Below are positions 1-11,009 of a DNA stretch of 64,000 nt, in pieces. The stretch covers positions 38,024,695 through 38,088,694 of the forward strand of contig CM068380.1 in the NCBI GenBank assembly GCA_034770075.1. The letters run 5' to 3'. Below the pieces are notes generated by a model that was given only the letters and a program-made list of their open reading frames with translations, was not told the origin of the DNA and did not search any database. Made by a program: the position numbers and the translations under genes. Origin of the DNA: Aralia elata (Eukaryota > Streptophyta > Magnoliopsida > Apiales > Araliaceae). Position 1 is the first letter of the stretch, and the number at the start of each line of letters is the position of its first letter.

Positions 1-1149
1 GTCCTGGATCTCCCACCAACATCGTCCACGTACCATGCCGCAAAAGCCATCACAGTCTGATCATTTGTGAGGTTTGAAAGCGACGTGCTTGTACTTTCTT
101 GATGATTTTCATTTTGATCGTACCTGTATGCATGAAAAAGATGTTATGCATGATCTGGCAGATATGTTATGGACAGATGAATGTGCACAACATATGTTTA
201 GATAGAAATGACCCCTGTTCAGTCAAATGATACGATTCGACAGTCGTCGTTGTTTGCCAACATTTGATTGGATCACGCCTCGTCGTGAAGTGTAGTTTCT
301 ATACTTCAACATTGGTTTGGTACCCTTCCTGTTCTTGGTCGTCTTCATTTCATCGAGTTGAGGCAGTCTGTTTCGCTCTCTGTGACGATCGATAGCTATG
401 TTGGGCTCCTTGGCCTTTTGATCATTTCTGATGGCCGATATGCTATTGTCCCGCATTATATCATCCTTGTATATGCTCATACACGTGGATCATTTGGATG
501 TCGAGGCAGTGATAGTCAGGATTGGGGAGAGGCCCAATGAGAAGTCCTGTGCAGCCTCAGCTTTCCTTCCATTTCACGATTCTTAACTGCCCCTGCTTTG
601 GCGTGTGTCGCTACCAAGAATTTCTATCGAAAACTCGCGATGTTGACCGTGCTGAGTTATCCACAGCTCTGCAAGATCCTGCATATCAGATGACTAACAA
701 ATGCCAAAACTTGAAGGCTCGGGCCGTTAGTGTTAGTTCAACACAAAGATATTATAATCTCGACAAAAGAGTAAATGCAGTTAAAGCACATGAAATTGAA
801 TATCTGTTGATCGCAAAATCTATCAAGTTGTGAACCATGAATATACCAGATTGGAAGTTATTTTCAATCCCTCGTGAGTTGATGATTTTCTATTTAACGA
901 GTTATGAAATCGTAAGAAGACCTTCAAGCATTCATGGTCATTGTACGTGAGTAAGGTCGAATTCAAAAGAACTGCCTTCCCTCGTCAAAGGTATTCTGTC
1001 TCCATTCTCGACAATGTCTTTGACAGGATTGACGTCATATGACAAATACACTGTGCGATGCAACATTCAGTAGGGGTTTCTCTTTCATGACTTGTTTAAG
1101 GCCGAGAGTTTTTCGTATTATCCTTTCTCTTTATTAGCCCACTTCACTT
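1..1149. other. Unassigned decayed repeat sequence
   Basis: No supported gene. The only open frames are short (up to about 100 codons) and show no recognisable domain. By position this is probably the far 3' part of the minus-strand gypsy relic whose pol fragments lie at 2270-3080, but nothing in the stretch itself proves that. Confidence 0.4.
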
Positions 1150-1655
1150 GTCTCGTTTTCTTAGGCTATTCAAAGTTATCCATTTAACGAGTTTTGGACC
1201 AATGACTCCCAAACCAGACGGTTTTAGGGCATTAGGTGTACAAACACCCCTTCGGGTTTATTTACTCGAGTAACAAAGGCCACGGTTCGAGACAAGCTGG
1301 TGGTCTGCACCATTCATTCTTTGCTTGACCTTGCGCAAGATTCGTTTTCTTAGGCTTGAGTTACCCATGTAGCGAGTGTTAGGCCGGTGACTCCCAAACC
1401 AGACGGCTTTAGGGCACCAGATGCAGAGACACCCCTTAGGCTTAATTACTCGAGTAGCCTATGCCACGATTCGAATCTGCTCGGGCCTCCTCTACTGTAA
1501 TGCTCGTTTTCTTAGGCTCTGAGTTACCCATGTAACGAGTGTTGGGCCAGCGACTCCCAAACCAGATGGCTTTAGGGCACCGGGTGTAGAGACACCCCTC
1601 GGGCTTAATTACTCGAATAACCCAGGCCACGATTCGAGACATTAGCTTGATAATC
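1150..1655. repeat. Three degenerate tandem units with ACTCCCAAACCAG core
   Basis: Three diverged copies, at about 1150-1310, 1335-1480 and 1500-1640. Each contains TTTTCTTAGGCT, then an AACGAGTGTTGG-like segment, ACTCCCAAACCAGA, GGCTTTAGGGCA, ACACCCCT and TACTCGAGTAA, ending near GCCACGATTCGAGAC. A fourth copy stands at 45690-45820 inside the Athila-like element. The block lies downstream of pol on the minus strand, so it is read as a retroelement 3' untranslated tandem repeat. Confidence 0.7.
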
Positions 1656-1699
1656 ATTTATCGTCTGACTTCTTGATATTAGCTTGATAATCATTGACT

Positions 1700-3764
1700 G
1701 TCTGACTACGTGTTAATCGCCATCAACGTCGTCATAGTTTTATACTCCACAACTGAAAGTTTGTGCAAATGCAAAGTGAAGGCTGTCACATGAGGTCGAT
1801 TCTGTCGCAAACGTTGCTTTGAATTAAGGCTTTGTACCCGATCAAAAGGTTGAATATCCCTCTTCGTCTAACCATACTCACGATCGTGCTCCATGGTTGC
1901 TTGTTAGAATTAATCCGATTCCTATCAAGTCAAATAGAATCCCCTTTCACGCGGATCATCGTATCCTGGGAAAACTATGCTTGACAAATGCCAGATGATC
2001 GTACCGTTTGAAGATTGAATTGCCATGAGGTAGCATTTGATGATGATGGTGCATGTTGATGGGATTGTTGCATGGGTGCCAATCTGCACGTCATCATTTC
2101 CTGGGTAGTTGACAAATGCCCCAGTGTTAAGTTGCTTTTCTTATGATCTTCCTCGTACTGGTCGCATCGGCATCTCGCTGGGCTGACAAAAGATCCGGTC
2201 ATTTGACTTGTTGAAAGGTTTGGGGGATTTTTGATTTTTTGAGATTTTTTTTTTTTTTTTTTAAAGAGTGGTTTCACAGAGTCAGAATTAACGGGCTGGG
2301 GAACGCCTTCCGTCTATTCCTTGTAAGATGAGGGCTCTCCCAGAGAGGATTTTTTATCGTGACGGCTCCTTTTGATTTAGAGCGAAACCCCATAGCTTCG
2401 TCTTGGCAGGGCGCGATCCTTTTGAGGACTAAATCGTCTATTTTGAATTTCCGGGATCGTACCCTCTCGTCGTATGCCCGGGAGATGCGTAAGGGGCTGC
2501 CCCTCCAAATGTGCGAAATGAGGTTCGATAGGCAAACAGGGTGAGCGACAATAAATCCGGCCATCCCCGATGATTGGCGGACATTCTTCCCATGATCGTC
2601 TTTGTGTTTTATTTGCAGCCCCCACTGCCCCATTCATTTTGGGCCGGTAAATGACTGAATCAAAATGTTTGATCTTGAATTTGTCATATATCTCCCCCTT
2701 GAGGGCATCGTTCAGATTTCTATAGTCGATACGGCCCCTTACTTCTCCTCCAGGCTGTGGTACTAGGATTCTGTCGGAAAACCATTCTGGGTAAATAGAC
2801 ACCGTGATGATTCCTGTTTTAAACCGCTTGACAATCTCGTCCTTTATTTTCAACCTCCGTTCAGGCTTCAACGTTCTCAACTTTTGCTTAATTGGTCGGA
2901 ACCCTCCTTGATGGGCAGTCGATGTCCTATAACGTCTGTGGACAATCCAATCACGTTGCCCCGGGACCAAGCGAACATATCTCCATACAGGCTCAACAAC
3001 TCGGCTATTTTTTTGGGGGGAGGGGGTCGAATATGTCCCTACTCTGGGTTCTTTGTGATCGTTATGCCACGCTTTCACGGTTCTCTAATCTTATCCTACA
3101 AAACAAGGTCAGTGTTTGATGACAGGATAGTATTTAGAAGTTTTTAGAAAACCTCGGAACATGGTATGGATTGCCCTCCTGCAAAACCATGTCAGTATTT
3201 TCTTTATATGTACAGGTGATGTAATCACATGATACATGACATATTTATTACGATGATGACGGTATGACAGTTGTATGCCATTTACATGACATTTATTTAT
3301 TTGACTGAACGATAAAAGGGCATGAAGAAGCTTCCCTTTCGTTAGGTTTATCAGAGGCTGACCTACCCTAGGGTTACTCTCGCTGGCTTTTCGGCATGAA
3401 GGTCCCCAAATCTTCGCAATCTACTCGTCTGAATCCTTTCGATTGGAACGGATTTGGGTGGTGCGTTTCCTAAGCCATCTCCGGGGAGCAGCCCCTTCGA
3501 GTCCAGTAATAAGCAACCGACAGGTTCGCCTCAGGAGGAGGTACACTCTCAACATACATTCACATTCATCGTCCTCACCGTATGCATATGATTACTTTGA
3601 AGTAAAGCAATTCCATTCAACCATTCATTCATTGGTAAGACACATTCACACAATAACAGGTCAAAATATCGCACGCACACACATTCATGAATTTTAAAGG
3701 ATAGGACAGCATCAAGACTTGAACGCGGCTTAAGCCCTCTAATGTCCCCAGCAGAGTCGCCAGC
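1700..3764 (-). mobile_element. Decayed Ty3/gypsy retrotransposon, internal region
   Basis: Minus-strand relic. Reading from right to left there is a possible primer-binding site at 3762-3744 (complement TGGCGACTCTGCTGGGGAC, two bases after an LTR end GGCGTCGACA), then pol fragments at 3078-2270. After these comes non-coding sequence, including a stretch near 1735-1785 (ACTCCACAACTGAAAG...GTGCAAATG) that resembles 45980-46020 of the Athila-like element. The 3' LTR is not in the window. The sequence at 3540-3740 also resembles plus-strand LTR sequence near 16700-16800, so the relic is probably a rearranged mosaic. Confidence 0.6.
2270..3078 (-). pseudogene. Ty3/gypsy pol remnant (RT joined to integrase C-terminus)
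   Basis: The 233-codon minus-strand frame from 3078 to 2377 includes KQKLRTLKPERRLKIKDEIV, then YPEWFSDRILVPQPGGEVRG and RIDYRNLNDA. These are the start of a gypsy reverse transcriptase (compare the usual PVKQ-LR--KP and VDYRDLN motifs). It then jumps directly to FKIKHFDSVIYRPKMNGAV, an integrase motif, so the RT catalytic core, RNase H and most of the integrase are deleted. A second frame from 2633 contains RAYDERVRSRKFKIDDLVLK, the integrase C-terminal region. Frameshifts separate the pieces. This is a non-functional fossil; the RT and IN assignment is firm, the exact lineage is not. Confidence 0.8.
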
Positions 3765-3967
3765 TGTCGACGCCGGGTTTTTTGTACCTTTCCGTCTTTT
3801 GATTTAAATGATTTTTTTGGAAAAGGTCAGCATTAATGGCGACTCTGGTTAATTGGCTCATCATAAAAAGCGATCTTTCAAAACCCCGTCGACATTAATG
3901 CTGACCTTTTCTAAAAAAATTATTTAAATCAAAAGACGGAAAGGTACAAAAAAACCCGGCGTCGACA
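3765..3967. repeat. Near-perfect inverted repeat of gypsy LTR ends
   Basis: The left arm (3765-3838) begins TGTCGACGCCGGG. The right arm (3893-3967) ends CCCGGCGTCGACA. They are reverse complements with about two substitutions and one indel, around a 54-bp spacer. The right arm plus spacer matches the ends of the LTRs closing at 17113 and 24663 (shared GGTTAATTGG...CCCCGTCGACATTAATG...GGCGTCGACA). The structure is an LTR terminus joined to an inverted copy of itself. Confidence 0.85.
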
Positions 3968-4058
3968 GTTTGTATAAAATTTTAAAATCTGATTTTATCA
4001 CGCTTTCACTTTATTTATGTAATTTGATTGCATATTCGCGTTATATACAAACCTAACA
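3968..4058 (+). repeat. Copia-A 5' LTR remnant (last 91 bp)
   Basis: Starts GTTTGTATAAAATTTTAAAA and ends ATACAAACCTAACA, collinear with 14599-14690 of the 3' LTR. It is followed directly by the primer-binding site. Confidence 0.85.
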
Positions 4059-4247
4059 GTGGTATCAAGAGCCAAACTTTATGCGAATTATTAATTGTTT
4101 TGATTCAGTATATACATTGATATGTGTTTAGAATAATTTAACTGGACATAACTATTTGTGTAAATTATTATTACTTTTTAAATTTTTTTTATTAAAAAAA
4201 CGTTGGTCAAAGACAACGGTCAAATATTGACTGGTCAACTGTTGACT

Positions 4248-4375
4248 AGTCAACTGCTGACGTGGCACTGACTGTTGATGTGGCGTTGACTAGTCAACTG
4301 ATGACATGGCACTGACTGCTGAGGTGGCGCTGAGTAGTCAACTGTTGACTACTGATGTGGTGATGGCTGGTCAAC
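4248..4375. repeat. 44-bp tandem repeat rich in TTGAC/GTCAA
   Basis: About 2.5 units starting TAGTCAACTG, each with a TGACRTGGCACTGACTG-like segment. The stretch from 4205 onward is dense in TTGAC and its complement, the core of the WRKY W-box. It lies in the Copia-A leader just downstream of the primer-binding site. Confidence 0.65.
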
Positions 4376-4396
4376 CTTTAAAAATAAAATAATAAA

Positions 4397-4466
4397 TTTG
4401 GAGCTAGAGGGTTTTGAACCCTTGACCTATTGGTCATATTTTGGAAGCCTTACCACTACACCAAAA
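4397..4466 (-). tRNA. tRNA-like sequence (pseudo-tRNA), copy 1
   Basis: On the minus strand it has an A-box-like TGTAGTGGTAAGGC and a B-box-like GGGTTCAAAACCC. The ends partly pair as an acceptor stem (TTTGG with CCAAA), but the anticodon arm is irregular. Probably a tRNA-derived pseudogene or SINE head rather than a working tRNA. Confidence 0.35.
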
Positions 4467-5133
4467 TCATTTTTGATTATGAATCAGAATGTTTAATATA
4501 TAAACTATATAATTATGGGTTTGAAGTTTGACTTAAAGGCTTGTTTGATTATTTTTTTTAAAGGTTTATGATCAAGTGTTGACCTCATTTTTTTATTTTT
4601 TATTTTTTTTATAAATTAAAATAAAGGAGTGATTTGAAATTTGATTAAAAATAAAGGAGTTTTTATTCAAAATTGGATAAATTAAAATAAAAGAGTTTAT
4701 TTTGATTTGAAATAGGATTAAAATAAAGAAGTTTACTTTAATTGGAATTGGATTTCATGATAACTAATTAGAGTTGGAATTGGATTCCATAATAACTAAT
4801 TGGAGTTGAAATTGGATTTTATATTAACTAGTATTGTCCATTAAATGATATCAATGCATATATGAAATGGTTTTATTATTCATGAGATGAATGTTATTTA
4901 TTGATGCATATGGAGATATGTATGATAATAAATGAGATTGATTATGGACTATTGACCAATGTGTGATTGGAATTATTTTAAAGGATGCTTGAATAAATGG
5001 GTTTTATAAATGGGGTCTGTGTACCTCGTCTTCTCTAGTTTTTCTTGATGTAAATTCTATCTTCCTCCTATGTACTTTCCCTTGACTGCTGATGTGGCGA
5101 TGGTTGGTCAACCTTTAAAAATGAAATAATAAA

Positions 5134-5203
5134 TTTGGAGCTAGAGGGTTTTGAACCCTTGACCTATTGGTCATATTTTGGAAGCCTTACCACTACACCA
5201 AAA
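5134..5203 (-). tRNA. tRNA-like sequence (pseudo-tRNA), copy 2
   Basis: Second copy of the sequence at 4397-4466, produced by the 737-bp duplication. It has the same internal A-box and B-box matches and the same irregular anticodon arm. Not believed to be a functional tRNA. Confidence 0.35.
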
Positions 5204-6229
5204 TTATTTTTGATTATGAATCAGAATGTTTAATATATAAACTATATAATTTTGGGTTTGAAGTTTGACTTAAAGGCTTGTTTGATTAGTTTTTTTTAAA
5301 GGGTTTATGATCAAGTGTTGACCTCATTTTTTTTTTGTAAATTAAAATAAAGGAGTGATTTGAAATTTGATTAAAAATAAAGGAGTTTTTATTCAAAATT
5401 GGATAAATTAAAATAAAAGAGTTTATTTTGATTTGAAATAGGATTAAAATAAAGAAGTTTATTTTAATTGGAATTGGATTTCATGATAACTAATTAGAGT
5501 TGGAATTGGATTCCATGATAACTAATTGGAGTTGAAATTGGGATTTATATTAACTAATATTGCCCATTAAATGATATCAATATATATATGGAATGGTTTT
5601 ATTATTCATGAGATGAATGTTATTTATTGATGCATATGGAGATATGTATGATAATAAATGAGATTGATTATGGACTATTGACCAATGTGTGATTGGAATT
5701 ATTTTAGAGGATGCTTGAATGAATGGGTTTTATAAATGGGGTCTGTGTACCTCGTCTTCTCTAGTTTTTCTTGATGTAAATTCTATCTTCCTCCTATGTA
5801 CTTTCCCTTGACTGCTGATCAAGGTTTCTATTCATTGTAAATAGTTTATGTAATAGGACTAGTTAGAATTAATTTTGAAGAATTGAAGACAAAGGAGTAA
5901 GGAGCGCTTGAAGACCCGTTTGTAATGGAGCCCGAGAATTAAATGTAATAATTATATTTAAATTTAATTCTTGCAACCTAGGCTTGACCTCTTGGTTCAC
6001 TTGGTGGTTCTAGTGAACCAAACTAGAATAAAAGTCCATAATCAATCCGGGTAGAATATAGTATTCTACATGTGCATGTTTACATGTATATTATATATAT
6101 ATATATATATATATGCATGCGCATTATACAAGATGAGACAAATAATAACAAACCCCTCAAAGAAATCATATTAAGTCCTGAACGTTCAAAGATATTTGGA
6201 ATATCGAACGTCGCCTTCTAGTATGGTAA

Positions 6230-6560
6230 AGCGATAGAGTATTACATATTTAATATGAGTTTGTTTTGTCATCACAAGACAAATATTAAATATTTAAGAT
6301 ATTGCCTTTTCACATTTGATGCTTATTAAGGAATTGAACATTATTGTTTTGTTGTGTCACCACAAGGACGGTATTTTTCTTTTCACACATATGAAAGTGC
6401 TAGGTCGGACTTAACTTGGATAATTTTGATTCGGATATGTCACCACTTGATCAAAATAATCTAAGAGGCAAAATACAAAGAGTTACATAGTGATATAATT
6501 GACAATAGTTGTCTACCTATTTATTTATATATCGTTTGTGGTGTCACCACAAGGCTATAT
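6230..6560. repeat. Repeated GTCACCACAA hairpin motif in Copia-A leader
   Basis: Copies of TGTCACCACAAGG stand at about 6355 and 6541, with weaker forms at 6268 (GTCATCACAAG) and 6439 (GTCACCACTTG). The copy near 6536 reads TTGTGGTGTCACCACAA, an odd-centred palindrome that can fold with an 8-bp stem. Confidence 0.55.
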
Positions 6561-6749
6561 ACATTTGAAATGAGATCCTTATTCTCACTAGCAAATCTTT
6601 AATTAGATTTGTCGAACTATATATTGAGGATAATATAGTTTGATGAAAATAGTGGGAGATACCAATTTAAATAAAGACCTAATTTATTTTGGTAATTAAT
6701 AAAATGAATATATGCTAAAATATTGTTAATTCATTTACAGAATTTTACA

Positions 6750-6924
6750 ATGTCTAATTCACTATCACTGCATAGCATATTAGATGCTAATTAACTGGAC
6801 CGAATTACACGGACTGGTTAAGGAATCTGAGAATAGTTCTCAAGGCTGAAAAGTTATCTTATATCCTTAATATGCTTATCTCTGTAATGGTTGTAGACAA
6901 TGCCTCTAAGGAAGAGATTGCTAC
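6750..6924 (+). pseudogene. Copia-A gag N-terminal fragment
   Basis: ATG at 6750 opens a frame reading MSNSLSLHSILDAN, then a stop, then LTGPNYTDWLRNLRIVLKAE. This is the typical start of a copia Gag (LTGPN--DW-RNLRIVL). It is cut at 6924 by the TGTAACG start of an inserted LTR, and the rest of gag is not seen when copia coding resumes near 11010. Non-functional. Confidence 0.8.
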
Positions 6925-9900
6925 TGTAACGATCGGAAATTTTAGATTTCCTTGTAACCCGAGTTATGTATGAATAAAATGAATTTTTATTTATATTTAT
7001 ACTATCATGTGTCATGTGCTTAAATTGTGTTGCAACCTAGAAAATGTGTATGTGCTAAATTTTACGTGTTGTTGTGTCGTTGGAGTGAATAAATTGATTT
7101 TTGCGAAAATTCGTAAAATTAATATTCCCGGGACACGTTTCCCGAGACACTATTCACGAGCACTATTCACGCCCAAATAATTTTGCGTCTTTTTCGATTC
7201 CTATTAATTTTGTTAAGACGTGTATGCGAGGGAATAATTTTTCTAAGTGTCAGAAATTTTATTGGAGCTGATACGTGATTTAATCCGTATCCGAAATGTA
7301 TAGTATGGGTGTTCCGAATAAATGGACAAATCCCATAATAAATATTTTTATGTGTCCCAATAATTTATGGGAGTACCCATTTTAATTTTGGGTAGAATTA
7401 TTTACCAAATTTGGTACAAAAGTGGGAATATTAGGGTATATTTATCTGTATATTCGAATTAATTGGTGAGACATTTAAGCCTCAAACCAATTGGGGGAGG
7501 CCACGTGTATATTGAGAGCCAATTGGGGGGAAAGGAATAAACATGCACAGTACACAATTCATGGGGCTGTTAACACTTTGCCTAAATAACATTTCCAATG
7601 GCTCGGGTAAACTATTTTCTGCATACCCATACATTCTATATGCTCCCGAAGCATTCTTCTTATCCCCCTCAGCTCATTCTCCTCCTCCATTCCAGCCATA
7701 CCCAACTGTTAGCAATTTAAGAGGGAGAGAGAGTTATTTTGCTAAGCAAGAAGCTCACTGCAGTTAGAGGGAGAGTAAGTGTGCGTGTGTGTTTTTGTGT
7801 GTGCGGCAAGGATGTAGAAGGCAAGCAAGGAGAAGAGGAAGGGAGACTTCAGCAGAAACGAGTAAGGAGAAGAGCAGCCTAGCAAGTCATCTCAACCTAC
7901 CCGAAGCTAACAAGGAGAGGTAATCAAACTACAACCCATTTCTTCTCCATTGGAGTTTTCATGAGTTTTTTTTTTTGCTTTCATGCTTGCGGTTGGATTT
8001 TGCTAATTTTTGTTGTTGTTGGTTGTGTTGAATCTATCATGGAGGTTCTTAAGAAGCTATATAAACCATTAACACCTTCAAAGTGAAACAAAAACAAAGA
8101 ATGATTCGGACCCAAGCTTAAGGAGGAAGATAATGGACATTAATGGACTGTTTGGACCTTCAGACAATTAAAGGACTATAAAGCCTGGATGTTGTGATTA
8201 TTTTGATGGTTTGTTATTGGAATATTGTACTTCTATCAGTTGTGAAGATATACCAATTTGAATGAACCAAAATGATGCTTAAATGAAGTCACAGTAGCCA
8301 TTTGTGTGAGATATTTCATGGTTGCGAAAAAATAGAGCATGCAGTTTATGTTTTAGCTCAGGATTTGGTCGTGTTAATGATTATGGGTTGTCCTGAATTT
8401 GTGATATGTTGTAGCCTTGTGTCTTAGGAATCCATAGAGTCCGTAAGGGATGAAATTGATCGAGTTTAGGGGGAGATATAGCAGCTGGAGCAAGGCGAGG
8501 TATGACTATATCGCTGCTTGCAGGAACTGCAGTTCGCTACTGCAACTGCTACTGCATGGCGATTGGTCCGGGTCGGGTCGGGCTGGACCGGGTCGGGTCA
8601 GGCCGGACCGGACCCGGTCGGATCGGGCCGGATTGGGTCGAACCAAGTGAATTTTTTCCGCGAGTCCAAAACTTATATTTTTGTACAAAATGATTAGAAA
8701 CACTTATAACTTGTTAAAGCCTTATGTGCTTAATTTTATACTAGTGTCAACCGAAGTGATGCGGTTTTAAGGCGTAATTGAATAAACTAATTACAAATTA
8801 CGCTTGGTTTCCAGGGGGCGCTGCCCCCCGACCCCCGCCAGCTCACCGGCGAGCTGGGCAGCCGCTCGCTCACCGAGGAGCGAGACCCCCGACTGGGTAA
8901 GCGTAGTGGCAATCAATGTATTTTAATGATGTGATGACTGTAATGAACCTAGTCCTTATGTGACTAATATTTACGATGATTTTAATGAACTATGTAGGAT
9001 ATTTTTGACGGACGATTAACGTCAAGATATTAACGCACGTACAAGGCAAGTTTCCTAACTCATACAACTCCTATTTAATTGTGCGAGTTTTCCTTACTCG
9101 ATTTATTTATTGGGCAAGTTTCGAATTCATTTATCTATCGAGCAAGTCTGCTATCTTATTCAGTTATTATTGTGCAAGTTTACTTACCCTACTCAAAATT
9201 ATATTCGAGCAAATATTATTTATTGAGCAAGCTTATTGAGCTTCTTGACTCCGTTCAAATTACTTATCAATTTAGCAATTAGTGTGCTAGTATTCATACT
9301 TTTATTCAAGTATTGCAATGAAAGCCCATTTCATGCAATGTTATATATTGTGTGATTCCAAAGATTACAAATTGTATTCATTCAAGATATTTTTAATGCT
9401 ATCATGCATGTTGTTGAACCTTAAAGTTCTTTATTCCATAGACTGTTTAAAAGCTATGTCAAGGCTAATTATTTCAGCTAGACACTTATTGATTTGGTTA
9501 CTAAAGTGAGGTTAAAGTCCTCCAACTATTATTGTTGTTAAGTAAAATTGTCCGATCAAATTGTTTTGGTCTGGACTCCCATGTAAAGCTGAGTAGAACA
9601 ACCCTCACAGCAGGGGAAATTGTATAAACGTCGGGGAACCGACACGCGCGTAAATGGAAAATGTAAGGCTTATGCATAACACCAGGTATTTTAGGCTGAT
9701 CACCTATTGTACCAGTTTTGTGGATTATCGGATGAATTTCCAGTAATTCTAGAATAGAGTTCTGTGCCTTGGTGCACCCTCAGTATTGAATAGTTCCCTT
9801 CTTCGGGAAACTTTGAAATCCTTGGATACTTCAGAAATCCTTCGGTCCTTAGTGGCCACTATAACGGTGATGAAAGAAGTTGTTTACTTCCTTGTGTTAG

Positions 9901-10300
9901 CTAAATTTTTACTCCTGAGAGCTATAAAGTTATTCATGTGATTATTCACTGCTATTATACTTGCGGGGCAATTTGTTGCTCACCCTTGCTTTCCTTAAAA
10001 CATTTCAGTTAGTGCGGCACGTGGCGAGAGCTCAGGAAAAGATAAGGGAAAGGGGAAAGCTACGGAGTAGTTGTATTTTGTTGTTCTAGAATTACCGTTT
10101 GTATTAAGACATATTTACCCTTTTGTATTATGTTATGTTTTGTAATAGTATTGGTTTCGAGACTTGGGACAGGTTTATTTATGTTATATCAATGTAAATA
10201 TTCCTTTATTCCGCTTTAAGTTATCGATTGTATAATTCTTGTTTTAGGTAGTGGCGAACCAGGTTCGTGGCTCAGGTGACCCGGATTTGGGGGTGTCACA
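6925..10300 (+). repeat. 3.4-kb LTR
   Basis: Bounded by TGTAACGATCGG and GGTGTCACA and followed by a tRNA-primer site. It contains a GC-rich CGGGT quasi-repeat (8566-8644) and a second GC-rich patch (8812-8900). Its 3' third shares segments with 20180-20330 of the other long LTR (GAACAACCCT, CAGGGGAAA, TTATGCATAA, GGCTGATCACCT). Confidence 0.75.
8566..8644. repeat. GC-rich CGGGT/CCGGA quasi-repeat
   Basis: About 80 bp made of runs such as GGTCGGGTCGGG and GGACCGGACCCGGTCGG in an AT-rich setting. Short open frames over it give low-complexity proteins in several frames, which is a compositional artefact. Confidence 0.8.
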
Positions 10301-10531
10301 GGTTGGTATCAGAGCCTTAGGTTATAAACCTTTAGAGAAAGGTCTTTAGGCTATAACCATAGAAAGTGTATAGAGAATAAAAGCAGACAAAACTCCTGTA
10401 GAGTTTTACGTGATAAAGACTTGTCTTAGAGAGCCTGTAGTGTTAGCAGATATATCTTCATTCCATACAATAAACTTATATTTTGTTGAAAGACTAATAA
10501 GAGTTTGCTTGTTTGTGGTTGTGCTTGTAGG

Positions 10532-10993
10532 ATGTCAAACACAGGAGAACCTAGTAGAGTCGCAGAAGAGGAGCCACGTAACATCCATGTGGTGTCCGAG
10601 ACACTGCTGATGGTTGAGCCTATTCTAGCTATTGCCCCTGCTGAGGAGGAACCCGAGTTGGAGTCTGACTTGGAGGAGGACCCAGAAGAGGAATGGGAGG
10701 AGGTGCCCCCTGTCGACACCACATTTTTGATGGAGATGTTGGACGAACGTACCGACCGCATTCTCGATCAAGCAAATAGGATCCATGAGTTGGAGAGTGA
10801 AGCCCGAGAGCAACGGGCCAGGATTCAGGGACTAGAAGGCGAGGTCCCAGATCCAGGAATTAAAGACGGATGTGCAAGGGCATCTAGGGGCGTCCACACA
10901 ATTGGCAGTCATGCTGCATCACCTCTTGGCGAGGAATGCAGAATTGGCGGGAAAGTTGGAGCAGTCAGAGCATCAGGGAGTTCCTCGTTCTAG
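10532..10993 (+). pseudogene. Gag-like N-terminal ORF of the long-LTR element
   Basis: ATG at 10532, about 230 bp after the LTR end, opens a 153-codon frame. It starts MSNTGEPSRVAEEEPRN, has a strongly acidic stretch (EEEPELESDLEEDPEEEWEE), then a likely coiled coil (LDERTDRILDQANRIHELES onward). The position after the primer-binding site and the acidic plus coiled-coil make-up suit the start of a retrotransposon Gag, but there is no capsid or zinc-knuckle domain. The frame ends where the inserted element is broken off. Gag identity is inferred mainly from position. Confidence 0.5.
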
Positions 10994-11009
10994 TTCTCTT
11001 TAAAAACAT

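Larger units (their letters stand above)
4350..5819. repeat. Tandem direct duplication, 737-bp period
   Basis: Two copies, about 4350-5086 and 5087-5819, each running from ACTGATGTGG(T/C)GATGG to TGTACTTTCCCTTGACTGCT. The match is nearly complete, with small indels in poly-T runs. It lies within the untranslated leader of Copia-A, and each copy carries one tRNA-like sequence. Confidence 0.85.
6925..11005 (+). mobile_element. Truncated long-LTR retrotransposon inserted in Copia-A
   Basis: One LTR (6925-10300, starting TGTAACGATCGG and ending GGGGGTGTCACA) is followed by a primer-binding site TGGTATCAGAGCC at 10304 and about 0.7 kb of internal sequence with a gag-like start. Copia-A sequence resumes near 11005, so the 3' part and 3' LTR are lost and no target duplication can be checked. 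Layout and LTR ends match the solo LTR at 14719-21067, so both belong to one long-LTR superfamily. Confidence 0.75.

Noticed and set aside
4397..5203. Functional tRNA genes on the minus strand
   Set aside because: A-box and B-box are present but the anticodon arm does not fold normally and both copies arose by one duplication; kept only as tRNA-like.
8450..8703. Three overlapping frames on both strands
   Set aside because: All come from the GC-rich CGGGT quasi-repeat; frames open on both strands at once reflect composition, not coding.
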